From contig NC_079206.1 in the NCBI RefSeq assembly GCF_026745355.1, positions 3,217,800 through 3,281,799 of the forward strand: DNA of 64,000 nucleotides, given 5' to 3'. The notes beneath the pieces are model-generated. The model saw only the letters and a program-made list of their open reading frames with translations, was not told the DNA's origin and did no database searches. Shown here piece by piece: positions 33,081 through 43,560 of the stretch. Each line of letters opens with the position of its first letter. Position 1 is the first letter of the stretch. A program made the translations under genes and the position numbers. This DNA is from Beta vulgaris subsp. vulgaris (lineage: Eukaryota; Streptophyta; Magnoliopsida; Caryophyllales; Amaranthaceae).

Positions 33081-33494
33081 AAGTGCTAGCATGTTTACGA
33101 TTAAACTTAGTATGAGTAAGAGGTTGTTACTAGAAAAACCAAATGTGATTTTGTAAAAACAATCTAAAGTTCTAAAATACAATTTGAATAAGGTGGAAAA
33201 TTATGTTGCCACTTAAAATTATTTCGACGTAATATTACCATCGTCTCGCTTCCATATCAGTGCAAGAGTTTCAATTTGGGTTATTTTAATGTGTTTAATA
33301 AGTTTATAACCATAAATTACTTATTTATAGCTTTTTTATACTAATTAAATAATTAACTTATATTTTTATATGTCTTCATTATAAATAATTAGTTTTATTT
33401 AAGAAATTGTTACATACATCACCAATTATACAATTTAGGTGAATCATTTAAAAGTGATCAACATCACTATTACAAAAATTTGTTACAGGGGCTA

Positions 33495-33990
33495 GACTGA
33501 TTAATTAAGTTTGTTAGGAGAATGAGACTGATTAAGTTTGTTAGGAGGGTGAGACTCATTAAATTCAATAAATGTAGTATTATTATTTTCATTCATATTT
33601 ATATACAATTAGTTAAATCCAATAAATTCGATCAAATAATATTCGTTTGTATTCACATAAGCATTGGTCATATACAATTAAACAATAAGAAGAGTGATCA
33701 AGCTCCGATCTAACGAGTTTGTTAGGAAAGGTAAACTAATTGCATTAAATCTTATTATTTTCGTTCATATTCATATACAATTTTAATAAATTATTAACTT
33801 CTCTCGACAAGACTCATCAATATTTGATAAAATATGATTGTTACTTTAGCGAGACAAAGTGAATTCAATATTATAGTTCTCGTTCATATTCATGTACAAT
33901 AAGTCAATAAATAGTTTTATTCACATTAAACAAATAGTGATCAATCTCCAATCTAGTCCATACTTTAACAGGGCAAGACTGATTAAATTG
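33495..33990 (+). repeat. Degenerate tandem repeat, roughly 150-200-bp period
   Basis: Three diverged blocks each contain a phrase like TTCATATTCATATACAAT(T), an AATAAAT word and a GTGATCAA/CTCCGATCTA phrase. Examples are at about 33585, 33765 and 33880. Short GACTGATTAAGTTTGTTAGG units repeat at the left edge. Confidence 0.5.
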
Positions 33991-34249
33991 AATAAGTTGA
34001 ACAACTTTGATGTAATTGCTTTAGAAATTACAAGAAGTATATGTGGAGAATCTAACAATATTCCACGTGACTATGTTTTCGTTATGTAGACATCACAAAG
34101 TACAGTGAAAGGAAAATGTATGTGAATAATGCAAAAGTCAAATTATGTCAAATGCTTTCAACATAAGAAGTAGTAATTATTATGCAAAAAAAAAAAGTGG
34201 TAATATAACATTTAAATGGACTAGGGTTTTAGTAAGGGAACAAAAGGAA

Positions 34250-34657
34250 TCTATACTAATATATTAAAAGCATTCCTAATCAAGATATTGTTCCACGTGA
34301 TGCTATCCATTAGCAGCTACCCCAACATAATGTTGGGGGTAAGGATCGAATCCCTGACCTCAGAGATCAAAGGGGAGTGCTCTACCACATGATGAGCTAG
34401 CTCCTCATCCTTATAAAATTTGATCTCATGACTTCAAGTTAATATATTAATGTCTTAACCACTAAATCAAGTAATGTTTGGTGTTATAATGTTAAAGTAA
34501 TATATTAATAAATAAAAATTATAATTACTTACCCAGACCTAAAAACTACTCGTTTCAATCATCAAAAGTAGGCGATTGTGAGTAGAAGTTAGCAGTATCT
34601 TCTACTCCGATCCTATCTAGCAACAATTTAAGAAATTCGACCAATTATATGTAAATA
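34250..34657 (+). mobile_element. Helitron 5'-end fragment with nested SINE
   Basis: The segment begins A|TCTATACTAATATATTAAAAG, then CACGTGATGC, which is a Helitron-type 5' terminus. Distal parts (CTCATGACTTCAAGTTAATA, and CAGACCTAAAAACTAC) match, in the same order, a second copy at about 43268-43560. That copy lacks the SINE at 34308-34420, so the SINE is nested. The 3' end is not resolved; CTAG at 34658-34661 belongs to the adjacent element or to both. Confidence 0.45.
34308..34420 (-). mobile_element. SINE, second copy of the 12319-12533 family
   Basis: On the minus strand GTGGTAGAGCACTCC is followed by GAGGTCAGGGATTCGATCC and TACCCCCAACATTATGTTGG, matching the 12319-12533 SINE. It lacks the A-rich 3' tail and is truncated. 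Confidence 0.65.
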
Positions 34658-37600
34658 CTAGCTTTTAACCCGTGCAAAAATGCACGGGAAGTGCTATATA
34701 GATATGATTTGGACTTGCACATAATGTACGAAATTGTTTTATTTATATTAAATTGTTGTTTATGTTCAAAATTTATTGAAACATAATATATTAGAATTCA
34801 TTTATATAAGGTTGAAAGAATATAAAATGTAAATTATATTTTATGATATATAAAAAATTCTTTATTACAACATTTTAAACTTTAAAAATCTTATACATCT
34901 ATAAATATGTAAATGAAACAAAAAAAAAATACACCAAAATGCACGGGAATACTTTATTTTATAAACTCAAGATTATATGATGTTCTCTTAAAATCATGGT
35001 CTGGATGTTAGTTCATGACTTAAGTTTTTATAACTATATCATGTATTAAAATATTTTTTAGAACTGGCTCATGACCCGTGCGTTTAGTAACTGATGTAGC
35101 TAATGTCATAATAAAGTGCATGAAAAGTTTTTTGTTGATTAGAACTGGCTTATGACCCGTATGTATTATTTATTAGTACTATTTTATGAAAAGTTACTGA
35201 ATAGGAAAATGGTACATGTATAGTGAAAATTTCCATAGTGGAAAATGGTGCATTTATATGGTAGCACATGAAGTATTACATTTATAAACTTTATAAGATA
35301 CATAGTTAACTAATTTCCAATAACAAAGATATAAATCACTATATTTTTATTTAATTTTAAATAATACTCGATATCGTTATCAAGGTATGAGGATTTAAAT
35401 AGTATTTACGCCCATCAAATTTTTTTTCTTATAAAACGTTCGAGTCTAGCTACAAAATAGGCTATACGTAGATTTGAAAAAAAAAATTGAATTATTAAAA
35501 ACTAAATATTTGAAAAAAACTAACCATGTTCCATATGAATTTTCAAATAAGTTCCTAACTGCTTATATACACCCAAATTACATATTCTCATCGTTTCACC
35601 CAGACAAAAACCGCCGTATATAGTATCTTACCCATACATTTCGCAAAACTAATCGATTTGAATTTTTCGACCCAAACTGCCTTGTCCTTAATCTCACCCC
35701 AACTGCCGAACCAAAAGCCTACTTACCCAAATATGATTTGCATCATATAGACCCATAATTGAAATACTATCACTTGCATTTGACCCAATAAAAGAAAAGG
35801 GATTGAAGTTGCTAGTGCTCAAATAATGACTCATCTAGAAAACTTACTACATTAATTATATTGTGTGTAATGATCAGGTTTGTAGACGAAGGGATGACAT
35901 TAACTCATATTCTATTTTATCATTAGGTAGTATAAGTATATTTTTAATTGATTGATCATTTATTTTAGATCATTAAGATCAATTTAGCATTCATATCACT
36001 ACTTTCTTCTAATACTATCTAACTAAAGCGAAAGATTGCATACATGCTAAAACGTTGTATAATTGATCGTTAGGCAATATAAGAAGAAAACTCTAAATAA
36101 TTCATGATTGATCTTTGTATGATGATCATTGTTGATTTTTCTTTCTTAATTATTGAGTGACTGCTCTTGGAATTAGTTTAGATATGCCCTTAGCCATATT
36201 GAATGAGAATGAAGTTACGGGTTCGTAGTTTCCGTTTCCTCTTCCTATAAATATATGGGTAGATACTTAGATTGATTCCATATTTTTTATTTGGTTGGGT
36301 TAGGAGTGAGAAGCTATGCAAATGGAGTGAAAAAGTTGCAATATGATGAAAGTTTCCGGAATCAAGAACAACACCCTCCCAATTAACTGATATCAATTTT
36401 GGCGATTCTTAGAATTTAAATATGTGCATTGATCGAAAGTATATTATGAATATTTACACTATGAATTTAAATATACGAAGACTAAGCATTTGACAACCAA
36501 AAGTATATTATGAATATTTACACTATGAATTTATAGAAGGATTTGATTTCATTACCTATAATAATTCAATCTTTTGACGTTAAGTGAGGGGCTGATTATG
36601 GCATTGTGCAATCAAGGGAAGTGAGAATTAGCAAGCGACACATGGACATTCATTCTGAATTTCTTACATGTGGCAGTTTTTTTTTTTGGGAGGATGACAC
36701 GTAGCAAATTTAATGGCAACTCAACACGTAGGCAAATATGACTTAGGGCCTGTTCTCCCCAGCTTATTTTCAGTTCAGTTCAGTTCAGCTCTAATAAGTT
36801 CAGTTCAGTTCAGTTCAGCTCCAGTAAGTTCAGTTCAGTTCAGCTCCAATAAGTCCAGTTCAGTTCAGTTCAGTTCAGCTCTATTCTTTTATAACCATTT
36901 TGTTAAATATTATTATTATTATGTTTGTATAATTTATTTTACTAATTACTATTATTATTATTATTACTTTTTAAATATATATCATTACTATTAAGTATTA
37001 TTATTATTATTGTTGTTTCTATATATTTTTTTTATTATAGCTTTACTAATTATTATTACTATTATTATTAGGAGGAACATGGTTTAGGTCAAAGCATAAA
37101 CCCACTTTTTTTAGCCCATAAACCAATCAAATCGCGGTCCAACCCAATCATTATTTTTATTACTAAATATTTTTAAATTATTAAATCTAATTATTAAAAT
37201 AGTAATATTAATTTACTTCTTAGATATTATTGTTATTATATACATCGTCAAGTATTAATATATTAATACAAATAATATAAAATAATTATTATTAATTATC
37301 ATTAGTATCATTAATTATTATTATTATTATTAATTTATGATTATTAATATTATTTATTTATATCTATCATTTAAAAATATTCAAAATACTACTATTATTA
37401 TTATTCATTATTATTACTTATCATTATCATTATTATTATTTAATATTCATATTATTATTGTTTAAAATATTATTTATATATTTATTACATTCAATTTATT
37501 TCAATGTAATATAATTCAATTCAATTCAATTCAATTCAATTCAATTCAGTTCAGTTCAGTTCAATTCAGTTCAGTTCAGTTCAGCTCCGATAAGTTCAGT

Positions 37601-38042
37601 TCAGTTCAGCTCCGATAAGTTCAGTTCAGTTCAGCTTTGATAAGTTCAGTTCAGTTCAGTTCAGCTGTTATATATATATATTCCTTAAATTTGTTAATTA
37701 GAATTTAAATTGGTCAATAAGTTAATTATATATACAGAAACAAAATCATTCAAGATGATTGCAATACTACCTAATCTATATCTGTATGCTATATGATCAT
37801 ACGTTGATTGCATACCATATATAATCATCATATTTCCTTCTACAAATTCAGCCTAAATCTTTCAATTCAATGCATACAAATCAAACGAAATCAATTGGTA
37901 TAAGAATGTGGCATATGGACAAAGCCATGACACGTGGCAAAATAAAATGAAGAATGATTGTGGGCATGACACATGGCATTGATGTCTAAATAGATGACAA
38001 CTCAACTCATTTTTCTAGGTTTATATAGATATATAGATGAGA
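34658..38042 (-). mobile_element. Probable non-autonomous Helitron (~3.4 kb)
   Basis: On the minus strand the right-hand end reads A|TCTCATCTATATATC and the left-hand end has the perfect 8-base stem CCCGTGCA...TGCACGGG, then TTAAAAGCTAG|T. These are the features of Helitron termini. The 3' end is convincing. The assignment of the 5' end at 38042 is less sure, because many similar 5' ends are scattered nearby. No Rep/helicase frame is seen inside; the interior holds the TTCAG-repeat element. Confidence 0.5.
36744..37675. repeat. TTCAG pentanucleotide arrays around an ATT-rich core
   Basis: Arrays of TTCAG with GCTC(C/T)AATAAG interruptions (36770-36885 and 37505-37668) flank about 600 bases dominated by ATT/TTA repeats. 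The left edge reads TTAGGGCCTGTTCTCC, as in the related elements at 4745-4855 and 56783-56996. One frame over the first array encodes a SVQFSSA-type repeat with no biological meaning. Confidence 0.7.
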
Positions 38043-38400
38043 TAGTTCTTCAGAAAAGAAAAAATTATAAGGTAGTTGGCAAGTCATATTATGGATTACA
38101 TTATTTTCTACCTTTTTATTTGCAATAAGTGTTTGACTTTTTGGGGGTGATATAACGGATTGGTAATTTATAAAATAAATCATTAGAGTTTGATATTTTT
38201 CCTTTTTATTGTGGGAGATCATACAATTGCATCTGACGTTTAGGATAACTTAAAAGAAATAATTTGCTTTTGATATTGGAATGTTCAGTTTCTGATTGCT
38301 ATTCTCCAATTTCCAATTTCCATATATATATATATACATAAATATATTAATAGTCGTATTTCCTCTGTTTCAAAATATAAAACATTCATGTTTTGCGATA

Positions 38401-38660
38401 TTTTTTTTTTCAGGAAAAATAGAATTTATTAATCAATCAACAATGTATGCAATAACGAGCTAACAATATCAGGTGGCACTTCTTTCAGCCACACTCTAAA
38501 AACCCTGAGAGAAAAACTAAGCTTAGCTAGATTGTGAGCTACTACATTGCCACTTCTTCTTACATGCGCATACGAGAAACTAATCAAAGAGCACTGACAA
38601 GCAATGAAGATAATATCCTGCACTATTTTCCCAAAAGGAGAGGATTCACACTTTCCATCC
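38401..38660 (-). pseudogene. LINE 3' end, RNase H tail
   Basis: The minus-strand frame 38623-38429 encodes IACQCSLISFSYAHVRRSGN then VVAHNLAKLSFSL, the last part of an RVT_3 RNase H domain, and a T-run at 38401-38410 (poly(A) on the minus strand) ends it. Only the 3' end of the element is present. Confidence 0.7.
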
Positions 38661-38963
38661 CTTTAATCATATCAAAGGGGTAGATGAGGGTGTGCAAGGA
38701 GTCCAATAGCACAGGGCCCCCAAAATTATAAAGGCCCCAAAATATATTATTTTGAAAATTTTACCTCATATTTAAAGAAATCACCTTTGTTTCCCATCCT
38801 TAATAAATTTGTCAATGATTTATCTTTAGATTTCTAACGTTCCAACTTTAGAACTCTAACCTTCATCTTTATTTTCTATAAATTTCGGCCCAATTTTCAA
38901 GTTAGAACCGGGGTCCCAAAATCTTCAAGACGGCCCTGCCTTAAATGATTATAGAGTTTTAAG

Positions 38964-39546
38964 TAGACATGACCAACAGTGTAGTCAATCCAGCCCATCG
39001 AGCTCAACCCATTTCTTAAGTAGGGTGGGTTGAGCCCGCGAAAAGTACGATCCAGCCAAACTTGAACAGTGAAATTGGTGGGTGGATCGTGGGCCAGATA
39101 TTTTGATCCCAACCCACGAAAGCGGTCCAGTCCAACCCATGAATCAGACCAACCCAACCCAAGTAATTATTCAACAAAATTGCGTATATTTTTGAATCAA
39201 ATTGTATATATTTTAATCAAATTGCATATATTATAATTCAATCAAATTCAAAAATAATGAAATTATTCATTAATATTAATAATTGTATATATTTTAATTA
39301 ATATTAATGGTTTTATGTAACAATAAGAAATGATTATATATATTTTTTTAAAAAATTTTCTCATGTTGGCTCGCTAGACCGCCAGTCCGCAAGGCCCACG
39401 AACCGCCAGAACTGCCTCCCGAACCGTGAAAACCGGTAACAGACCGGTGTGAGCTAAGATTTTTCGGCCCGTGGACCAGCCTACCTAAACCGTGAATTTC
39501 ACGGTCCGATCTCATCCCACCCAGCCCGCACCAGAGGCCATCTCTA
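38964..39546. mobile_element. hAT-like element, degenerate
   Basis: Ends TAGACATGACC and GGCCATCTCTA are imperfect inverted repeats. The interior is rich in CAACCCA/CGGTCC words as in other hAT-type elements here. The 8-base flanks (GTTTTAAG and ATTTTTGA) agree only partly. Confidence 0.4.
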
Positions 39547-40113
39547 ATTTTTGAGTAGTCAACCTCAAGAATAAGGGTTTTAAACTACGAAAATTTGCTT
39601 TGACCACAAATATCTCTCAACTACGATAAATAAAAAATTATAAAAATTCTACCGTTGGATTCGTCTTGAAAAATACTATAATTACATTATTTTTTAAAAG
39701 CTCTATCAACATAATTAATAGTAATTAACAGTTAAAGTTCGACCTCGAACATCGTACATGCCTTTTATTTTGAAACGGAGGGAGCGAGTATCATATTAGA
39801 TTATGTATCACTTGGTGCTAATTATCAATTGACTTGTGGGAATTTTCTATTGCAATCACCATGTTACGTGTCAATACAACTCTCCTATAACCTGAAAAAA
39901 TAGGAAAAGTTTGGGAATTAATGAAAAGTAAAAATAATTTCTAAAAAAATTAGTTGACTCAGAAGAATTGATTATACCACATACAATTTATAACAAATTA
40001 TAGGGAATAGGTACATCATATCCACTAATTCGTGTAGGGTGTAGTCTCACAATGTATTTCAAAGTAATATCATAACGAACAAGTAATAACTAATTATCTA
40101 AAAGAAAAACTAA

Positions 40114-40713
40114 AAGTATATAATTCCTTAACACCCTAGTCTCCCCCTTTCTTTTTTTCCCTCTAAAACCCTAGCCTCCACTACTCCTTTTTCATCATTT
40201 AGGGGCTGCCATGAATGGTTTCATCCATGGTAAGCCTCATTTTCCCCTTTTATTTTCAATTTTTAGTTCATTTTCTTGTTTTGTTGAATAAATTAATATC
40301 TCTTTATGAGATTTCTTCAAACCCTGTTATGAGACTTTTAGTCTCTGTTGTGGAGATCTCCTTCTCCCCTATGGGAGTTGTGAGTGTGATTTTTTTTGTT
40401 TTTGGGTATGAGAAATTATTCTTATTGATTGAAGTTCAAGACTCAACATGAAGATATATTGGGATCTCGAATGCGGTAAACACAACTCGATCAAAAATGC
40501 TCTTCCTAAACTATGTCAGAATGATACTCATCAATTGATGTTAGATTCAGCAAATACAAGGGGGATGCACTGTATTGCTCGATCTGATTCATTATAGTTT
40601 TGCAAAGACGAAGTTAATTTGATTTAACCTTATTTAATTGTATATTGTTTTTCTTTAATATCTATAATAGATGTCGTTTGGTTTCAATTAATGAAATTTC
40701 TCTTTTTAAAAAA
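40114..40713 (+). mobile_element. Internally deleted LINE-like retroposon with 18-bp target duplication
   Basis: Perfect 18-base direct repeats ATCTAAAAGAAAAACTAA lie at 40096-40113 and 40714-40731. The 600-base insert starts with a pyrimidine-rich LINE-type leader (CCCTAGTCTCCCCC, then AAAACCCTAGCCTCCACTAC) and an ATG (ATGAATGGTTTCATCCATGG). It ends in a LINE-type 3' tail (GTCGTTTGGTTTCAATTAAT, then TTTTTAAAAAAA). The middle, which would encode ORF1 and the reverse transcriptase, is missing. Confidence 0.75.
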
Positions 40714-40731
40714 ATCTAAAAGAAAAACTAA

Positions 40732-41540
40732 TTAATCATCAAGTCACTCAAATACATCATTCCTCCCCCACCCAAAAAAAAAAAAAAACATCATTCCACC
40801 ATTATATTGCATATATTAGACTTTCTAGAGTACAGTGCAAGATTTATATGGTCGATTTTGTTTTATAGTTGAAGTGTTATTAGATTATTACTTTGCTCCT
40901 ATATGTTAGTTTTGCTAATTAAAGAGAGACAAAATTATTATAATCGTTTTTCAATAGTAAGTCATCACATCGGAGTATCAATAATATATCTTTGAAGTAG
41001 CAAATTTTTTTCTAATGTCTTTTAAACAAATACATAAGTCAAATTTTGTGAAAGATGTAGTGCAACTACAAACTCATTTATATATCTACATGACGAGAAG
41101 AAACAATTCTCTTCATATTCTTTTAATTTAAGAAAAAATATGTGTAATCCAATATCATATATCCCACTTTCACTTGAGATTAAAATAGATCATTGATTGA
41201 CATACCGTTAATCCTTCTCAATTAGATTTAATATTTATCTAAGGGTGTCATTGAGTTGCATTCTATGATTGCTCATACTTGATATTCACTTTTGTATGTC
41301 TTCCTTTTTTTTTCACCTTTCATCACTTATTTGGTGATTCATCTATATGTTCATTATCATTACCATCATCATATATCATCATTATAATTACTAAATTATT
41401 ATTGATTTGTTGTTGTCGTCGTTGTTGTTTTCATTTACTTTTTGGAAAATATAATATACTTCCATTTTTTTCACAAATTTTAAAAGACATAAAAACAGTT
41501 ATCCTAATATTTATCTTTTTCACTAAGAATGAAGAATGAA
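40732..41540. other. AT-rich intergenic DNA, no gene seen
   Basis: Low-complexity and AT-rich. A run of A at about 40778-40790 and ATC/ATT words near 41360-41430 are the only structure seen. Confidence 0.35.
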
Positions 41541-41546
41541 TCCAGT

Positions 41547-41618
41547 CTCTCCAAGTAAGATTCGAACCTACGACCAATCAGTTTACAACCGACCGCTTCA
41601 CCACTGAGCTATTGAGGA
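41547..41618 (-). pseudogene. trnN: Plastid-derived tRNA-Asn (trnN-GUU) pseudogene
   Basis: On the minus strand the cloverleaf order is visible: TCAATAGCTCAGTGGTGAAGC (D arm, slightly altered), an anticodon-stem region, and GGTCGTAGGTTCGAATCTTA (T arm). The plastid tRNA-Asn sequence is matched closely. The anticodon loop reads TTGTAAA in place of the expected CTGTTAA, so GTT has become GTA. Acceptor-stem changes add to the evidence that it is not functional. Confidence 0.8.
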
Positions 41619-41693
41619 ACAACGGGAGACTCAATCTCATAGAGTTCAATTCTCGTTCTCAACCTATGATCAATATGAGCTCGAAGCTTCTTC

Positions 41694-41766
41694 GTAACGG
41701 TCCTAAGGTAGCGGAATTACTTGTCGGGTAACTTTTGACCCGCACAAAAGGCTTAACGATTTGGGC
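41694..41766 (+). pseudogene. Plastid 23S rRNA fragment, plus orientation
   Basis: Contains AACGGTCCTAAGGTAGCG and ACCCGCACAAAAGGC, near-universal large-subunit rRNA sequences (domain IV). Base changes at invariant positions (GGAATTACTTG for GAAATTCCTTG) show decay. Confidence 0.8.
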
Positions 41767-41767
41767 A

Positions 41768-41827
41768 AACTCCCTTATCGATGCTTTTTTTAACACCCCA
41801 CAGCTTCGGCAGACCGCTTAGCCCTGT
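41768..41827 (-). pseudogene. Plastid 23S rRNA fragment, minus orientation
   Basis: On the minus strand, GGGCTAAGCGGTCTGCCGAA then GCTGTGGGGTG and GCATCGATAAGGGAG match another part of plastid 23S rRNA. It is joined head to tail against the previous fragment. Confidence 0.75.
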
Positions 41828-42008
41828 AAATACTCCCTCCTTTTTTTTTTGGAGATAACTCTCCTTTTCTATCCGTTTATTTAAGATCTACTCGCTATGC
41901 TTTATTTTTCATTTGGCAAAAGATTATATATAATAATTAATCATCCTTGGCTTACATTCCCTCTCTTCCATGCTCTCTATCTCCCTCAAAATATAATAAA
42001 CTCATACT

Positions 42009-42362
42009 ATCTCTCCTCACTAAAAAAAATTAAGAAAACAAGTGGATCTATTCATCCACCTTTTTTTTTTTTTACTATATGAGAAAGAAGTGGATAGAAT
42101 GTTACTCACTGAGGGATGGTGACACGTGGCACATATATGTTCTTAGGAACGCTTTTCAATATATTAGACGTGGATGATATAAAGGTATCTCTCCTCACCA
42201 AAAAAAAATTAAGAAAACAAGTGGATCTATTCATCCACCTTTTTTTTTACTATATGAGAAAGAAGTGGATAGAATGTTACTCACTGAGGGATGGTGACAC
42301 GTGGCACATATATGTTCTTAGGAACGCTTTTCAATATATTAGACGTGGATGATATAAAGGTA
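42009..42362 (+). repeat. Two-copy tandem duplication, 178-bp period
   Basis: ATCTCTCCTCAC begins both copies (42009 and 42187), and both run through GGATGGTGACACGTGGCACA to GATATAAAGGTA. The copies are almost identical, differing mainly in homopolymer length. Each contains AACGCTTTTCAATATATTAGA, which on the minus strand resembles the Helitron-type 5' ends found elsewhere. Confidence 0.9.
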
Positions 42363-42659
42363 GTATTGTAATGGTCAACATTACTCTTCAAATGGTATCA
42401 TGCATACATAATTAATTTTAATGAACATGCGAATTTAGATGCAAGGGATATGTATAATAACATTAACTAATTATAACATATATCTGTAATTTTGTGGAAA
42501 TATGGATCACTAAGAGACGTTAGATCAAATGGTGATTCTTTGAAAATTCTTACATAAAGTCAGGGGTTCGAGCGTAGGCTTCGGCATATTTATTTTTAAA
42601 ATAATGACCACTTGACTTTATTGCATTGGTTAACAGACACGTGGCAAAATTCTGGTGGC

Positions 42660-42726
42660 AAGAGGAGGGTGCCACATGGCACATAGACGTTGTTAAGCAC
42701 GCCTTTTAATATATTTGTATAGATTA
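42660..42726 (-). mobile_element. Helitron-type 5' end (fragment)
   Basis: On the minus strand TCTATACAAATATATTAAAA is followed by GGCGTGCTTAACAACG and then GCCATGTGGCACC, the arrangement found at 34250 and 43268. No matching 3' hairpin end was found. Confidence 0.35.
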
Positions 42727-42887
42727 TTAAATAAACACTAGGTATGAGTCTTGCTCATTATAAACCCATACCTCATACCAAAATCATATGAATCAAACGC
42801 TCCCTTATTGAAAATGACACCCAACTTCTCAGGATCTATAGTGTTTCGGAGACGTGTCTGTTGGGGTTATTGGCCCTTAGACTTGTG

Positions 42888-43222
42888 CTTGTTTGGTTGC
42901 AGTAGGAACTAAATTCTCATAGGAATTTACAATTTGTGGGAAATTAATTCTTGTATTAAATATTCCTAGACATTAGTCTAAATTGATTGGTAGTCATAAG
43001 GAAAGTTGCAATTCATAGACATTTATGTAATATTTTTTAGTGACCAAGGGGATGGGTAGGTAAATAAATCCCTACATTCTATGGGAATTTTAAATTCCCA
43101 TGAATTTTCATTGCCCCCATTTTTCACACCTCTTGTCAATCAAACAAATATCCAAATATGAAAATCATAGAAATTTCTATTGCCTACATAATTTCCTATA
43201 TACCAAACAACCACCTAAGGAA
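42888..43222. mobile_element. Tourist-like MITE, imperfect
   Basis: GTGCTTGTTTGGTTGCAG at the left and TACCAAACAACCACCTAAGG at the right are imperfect inverted ends. The interior repeats TAGGAATTT/AAATTCCTA words, as in the element at 28346-28619. No clear 3-base duplication is seen. Confidence 0.5.
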
Positions 43223-43267
43223 TATTAACTAGCATAGGAGTAATCTAATTAAGGAAATATTACAAAA

Positions 43268-43560
43268 TTGATAATAAGATATATTAAAAGGCATTCCTAA
43301 ATAAAGAACGGTGTCACGTGGCGCTCTCCCTAAGTGCATTTTACTCCATATAATCCACATACAATTTAAAAAAAAAAATAGAAATTGCATAGCATAGGTT
43401 TGATCCCGTGATCACAAGTTGATATAATAAATTCTGAGCCATTAGACCAAGTGGTATTTCGTGTTATCATTTTAAAGTATACTATTAATAAATGAAAATT
43501 TCCCTTATGCGGGATAGTGTCCAGGCCTAATAACTAGTTTCAATTGCAAAGAAGAAATAC
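43268..43560 (+). mobile_element. Helitron-type 5'-end fragment, second copy
   Basis: GATATATTAAAAGGCATTCC followed by GTCACGTGGCGC, then GATCACAAGTTGATATAATA and CCAGGCCTAATAACTAG. It matches the 34250-34657 copy in order but lacks the nested SINE. The 3' end is not defined. Confidence 0.4.

Larger units (their letters stand above)
38356..39790. mobile_element. Stowaway-like MITE apparently split by other insertions
   Basis: The left half starts TTTCCTCTGTTTCAAAATAT at 38361 and the right end reads TTATTTTGAAACGGAGGGAG at about 39766-39785. Words next to each end (ACATTCATG and CATGCC/CGTACATG) are also inverted. Between them lie a LINE 3' end and a hAT-like element. Nested insertion into one MITE is an inference. 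Confidence 0.4.
41547..41827. other. Rearranged plastid DNA insertion (NUPT): trnN region plus two 23S pieces
   Basis: Three plastid-derived blocks are fused. The first, 41547-41692, is the minus-strand trnN-GUU region and its neighbouring spacer. The second, 41694-41766, is 23S rRNA in plus orientation (GGTCCTAAGGTAGCGGAATT, TTGTCGGGTAAC). The third, 41768-41827, is another 23S part in minus orientation (CCACAGCTTCGGCAGACCGC). All come from the rRNA end of the plastid inverted repeat, but the order is not that of a plastome. Many differences from conserved plastid sequence show that it is decaying nuclear DNA. Confidence 0.8.

Noticed and set aside
33501..34089. Short frames 33522-33713 and 33892-34089 as genes
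   Set aside because: They follow degenerate tandem repeats and are rich in K, I and N, as expected of AT-rich non-coding DNA.
36713..36994. Open frame encoding a SVQFSSA repeat
   Set aside because: It is translation of a TTCAG pentanucleotide array, followed by a tyrosine-rich stretch from ATT repeats. Not a gene.
41547..41618. Functional nuclear tRNA gene
   Set aside because: It matches plastid tRNA-Asn with a changed anticodon and arm mismatches, and it is linked to plastid spacer and rRNA debris.
41618..41692. Possible 5' end of plastid 16S rRNA (CTCATAGAGTTCAATTCT)
   Set aside because: The sequence is better explained as the plastid spacer adjoining trnN, because it continues directly from the trnN block with AACAACGGGAGA and later CAATATGAGCTCGAAG. 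The resemblance to 16S is limited to a few words.
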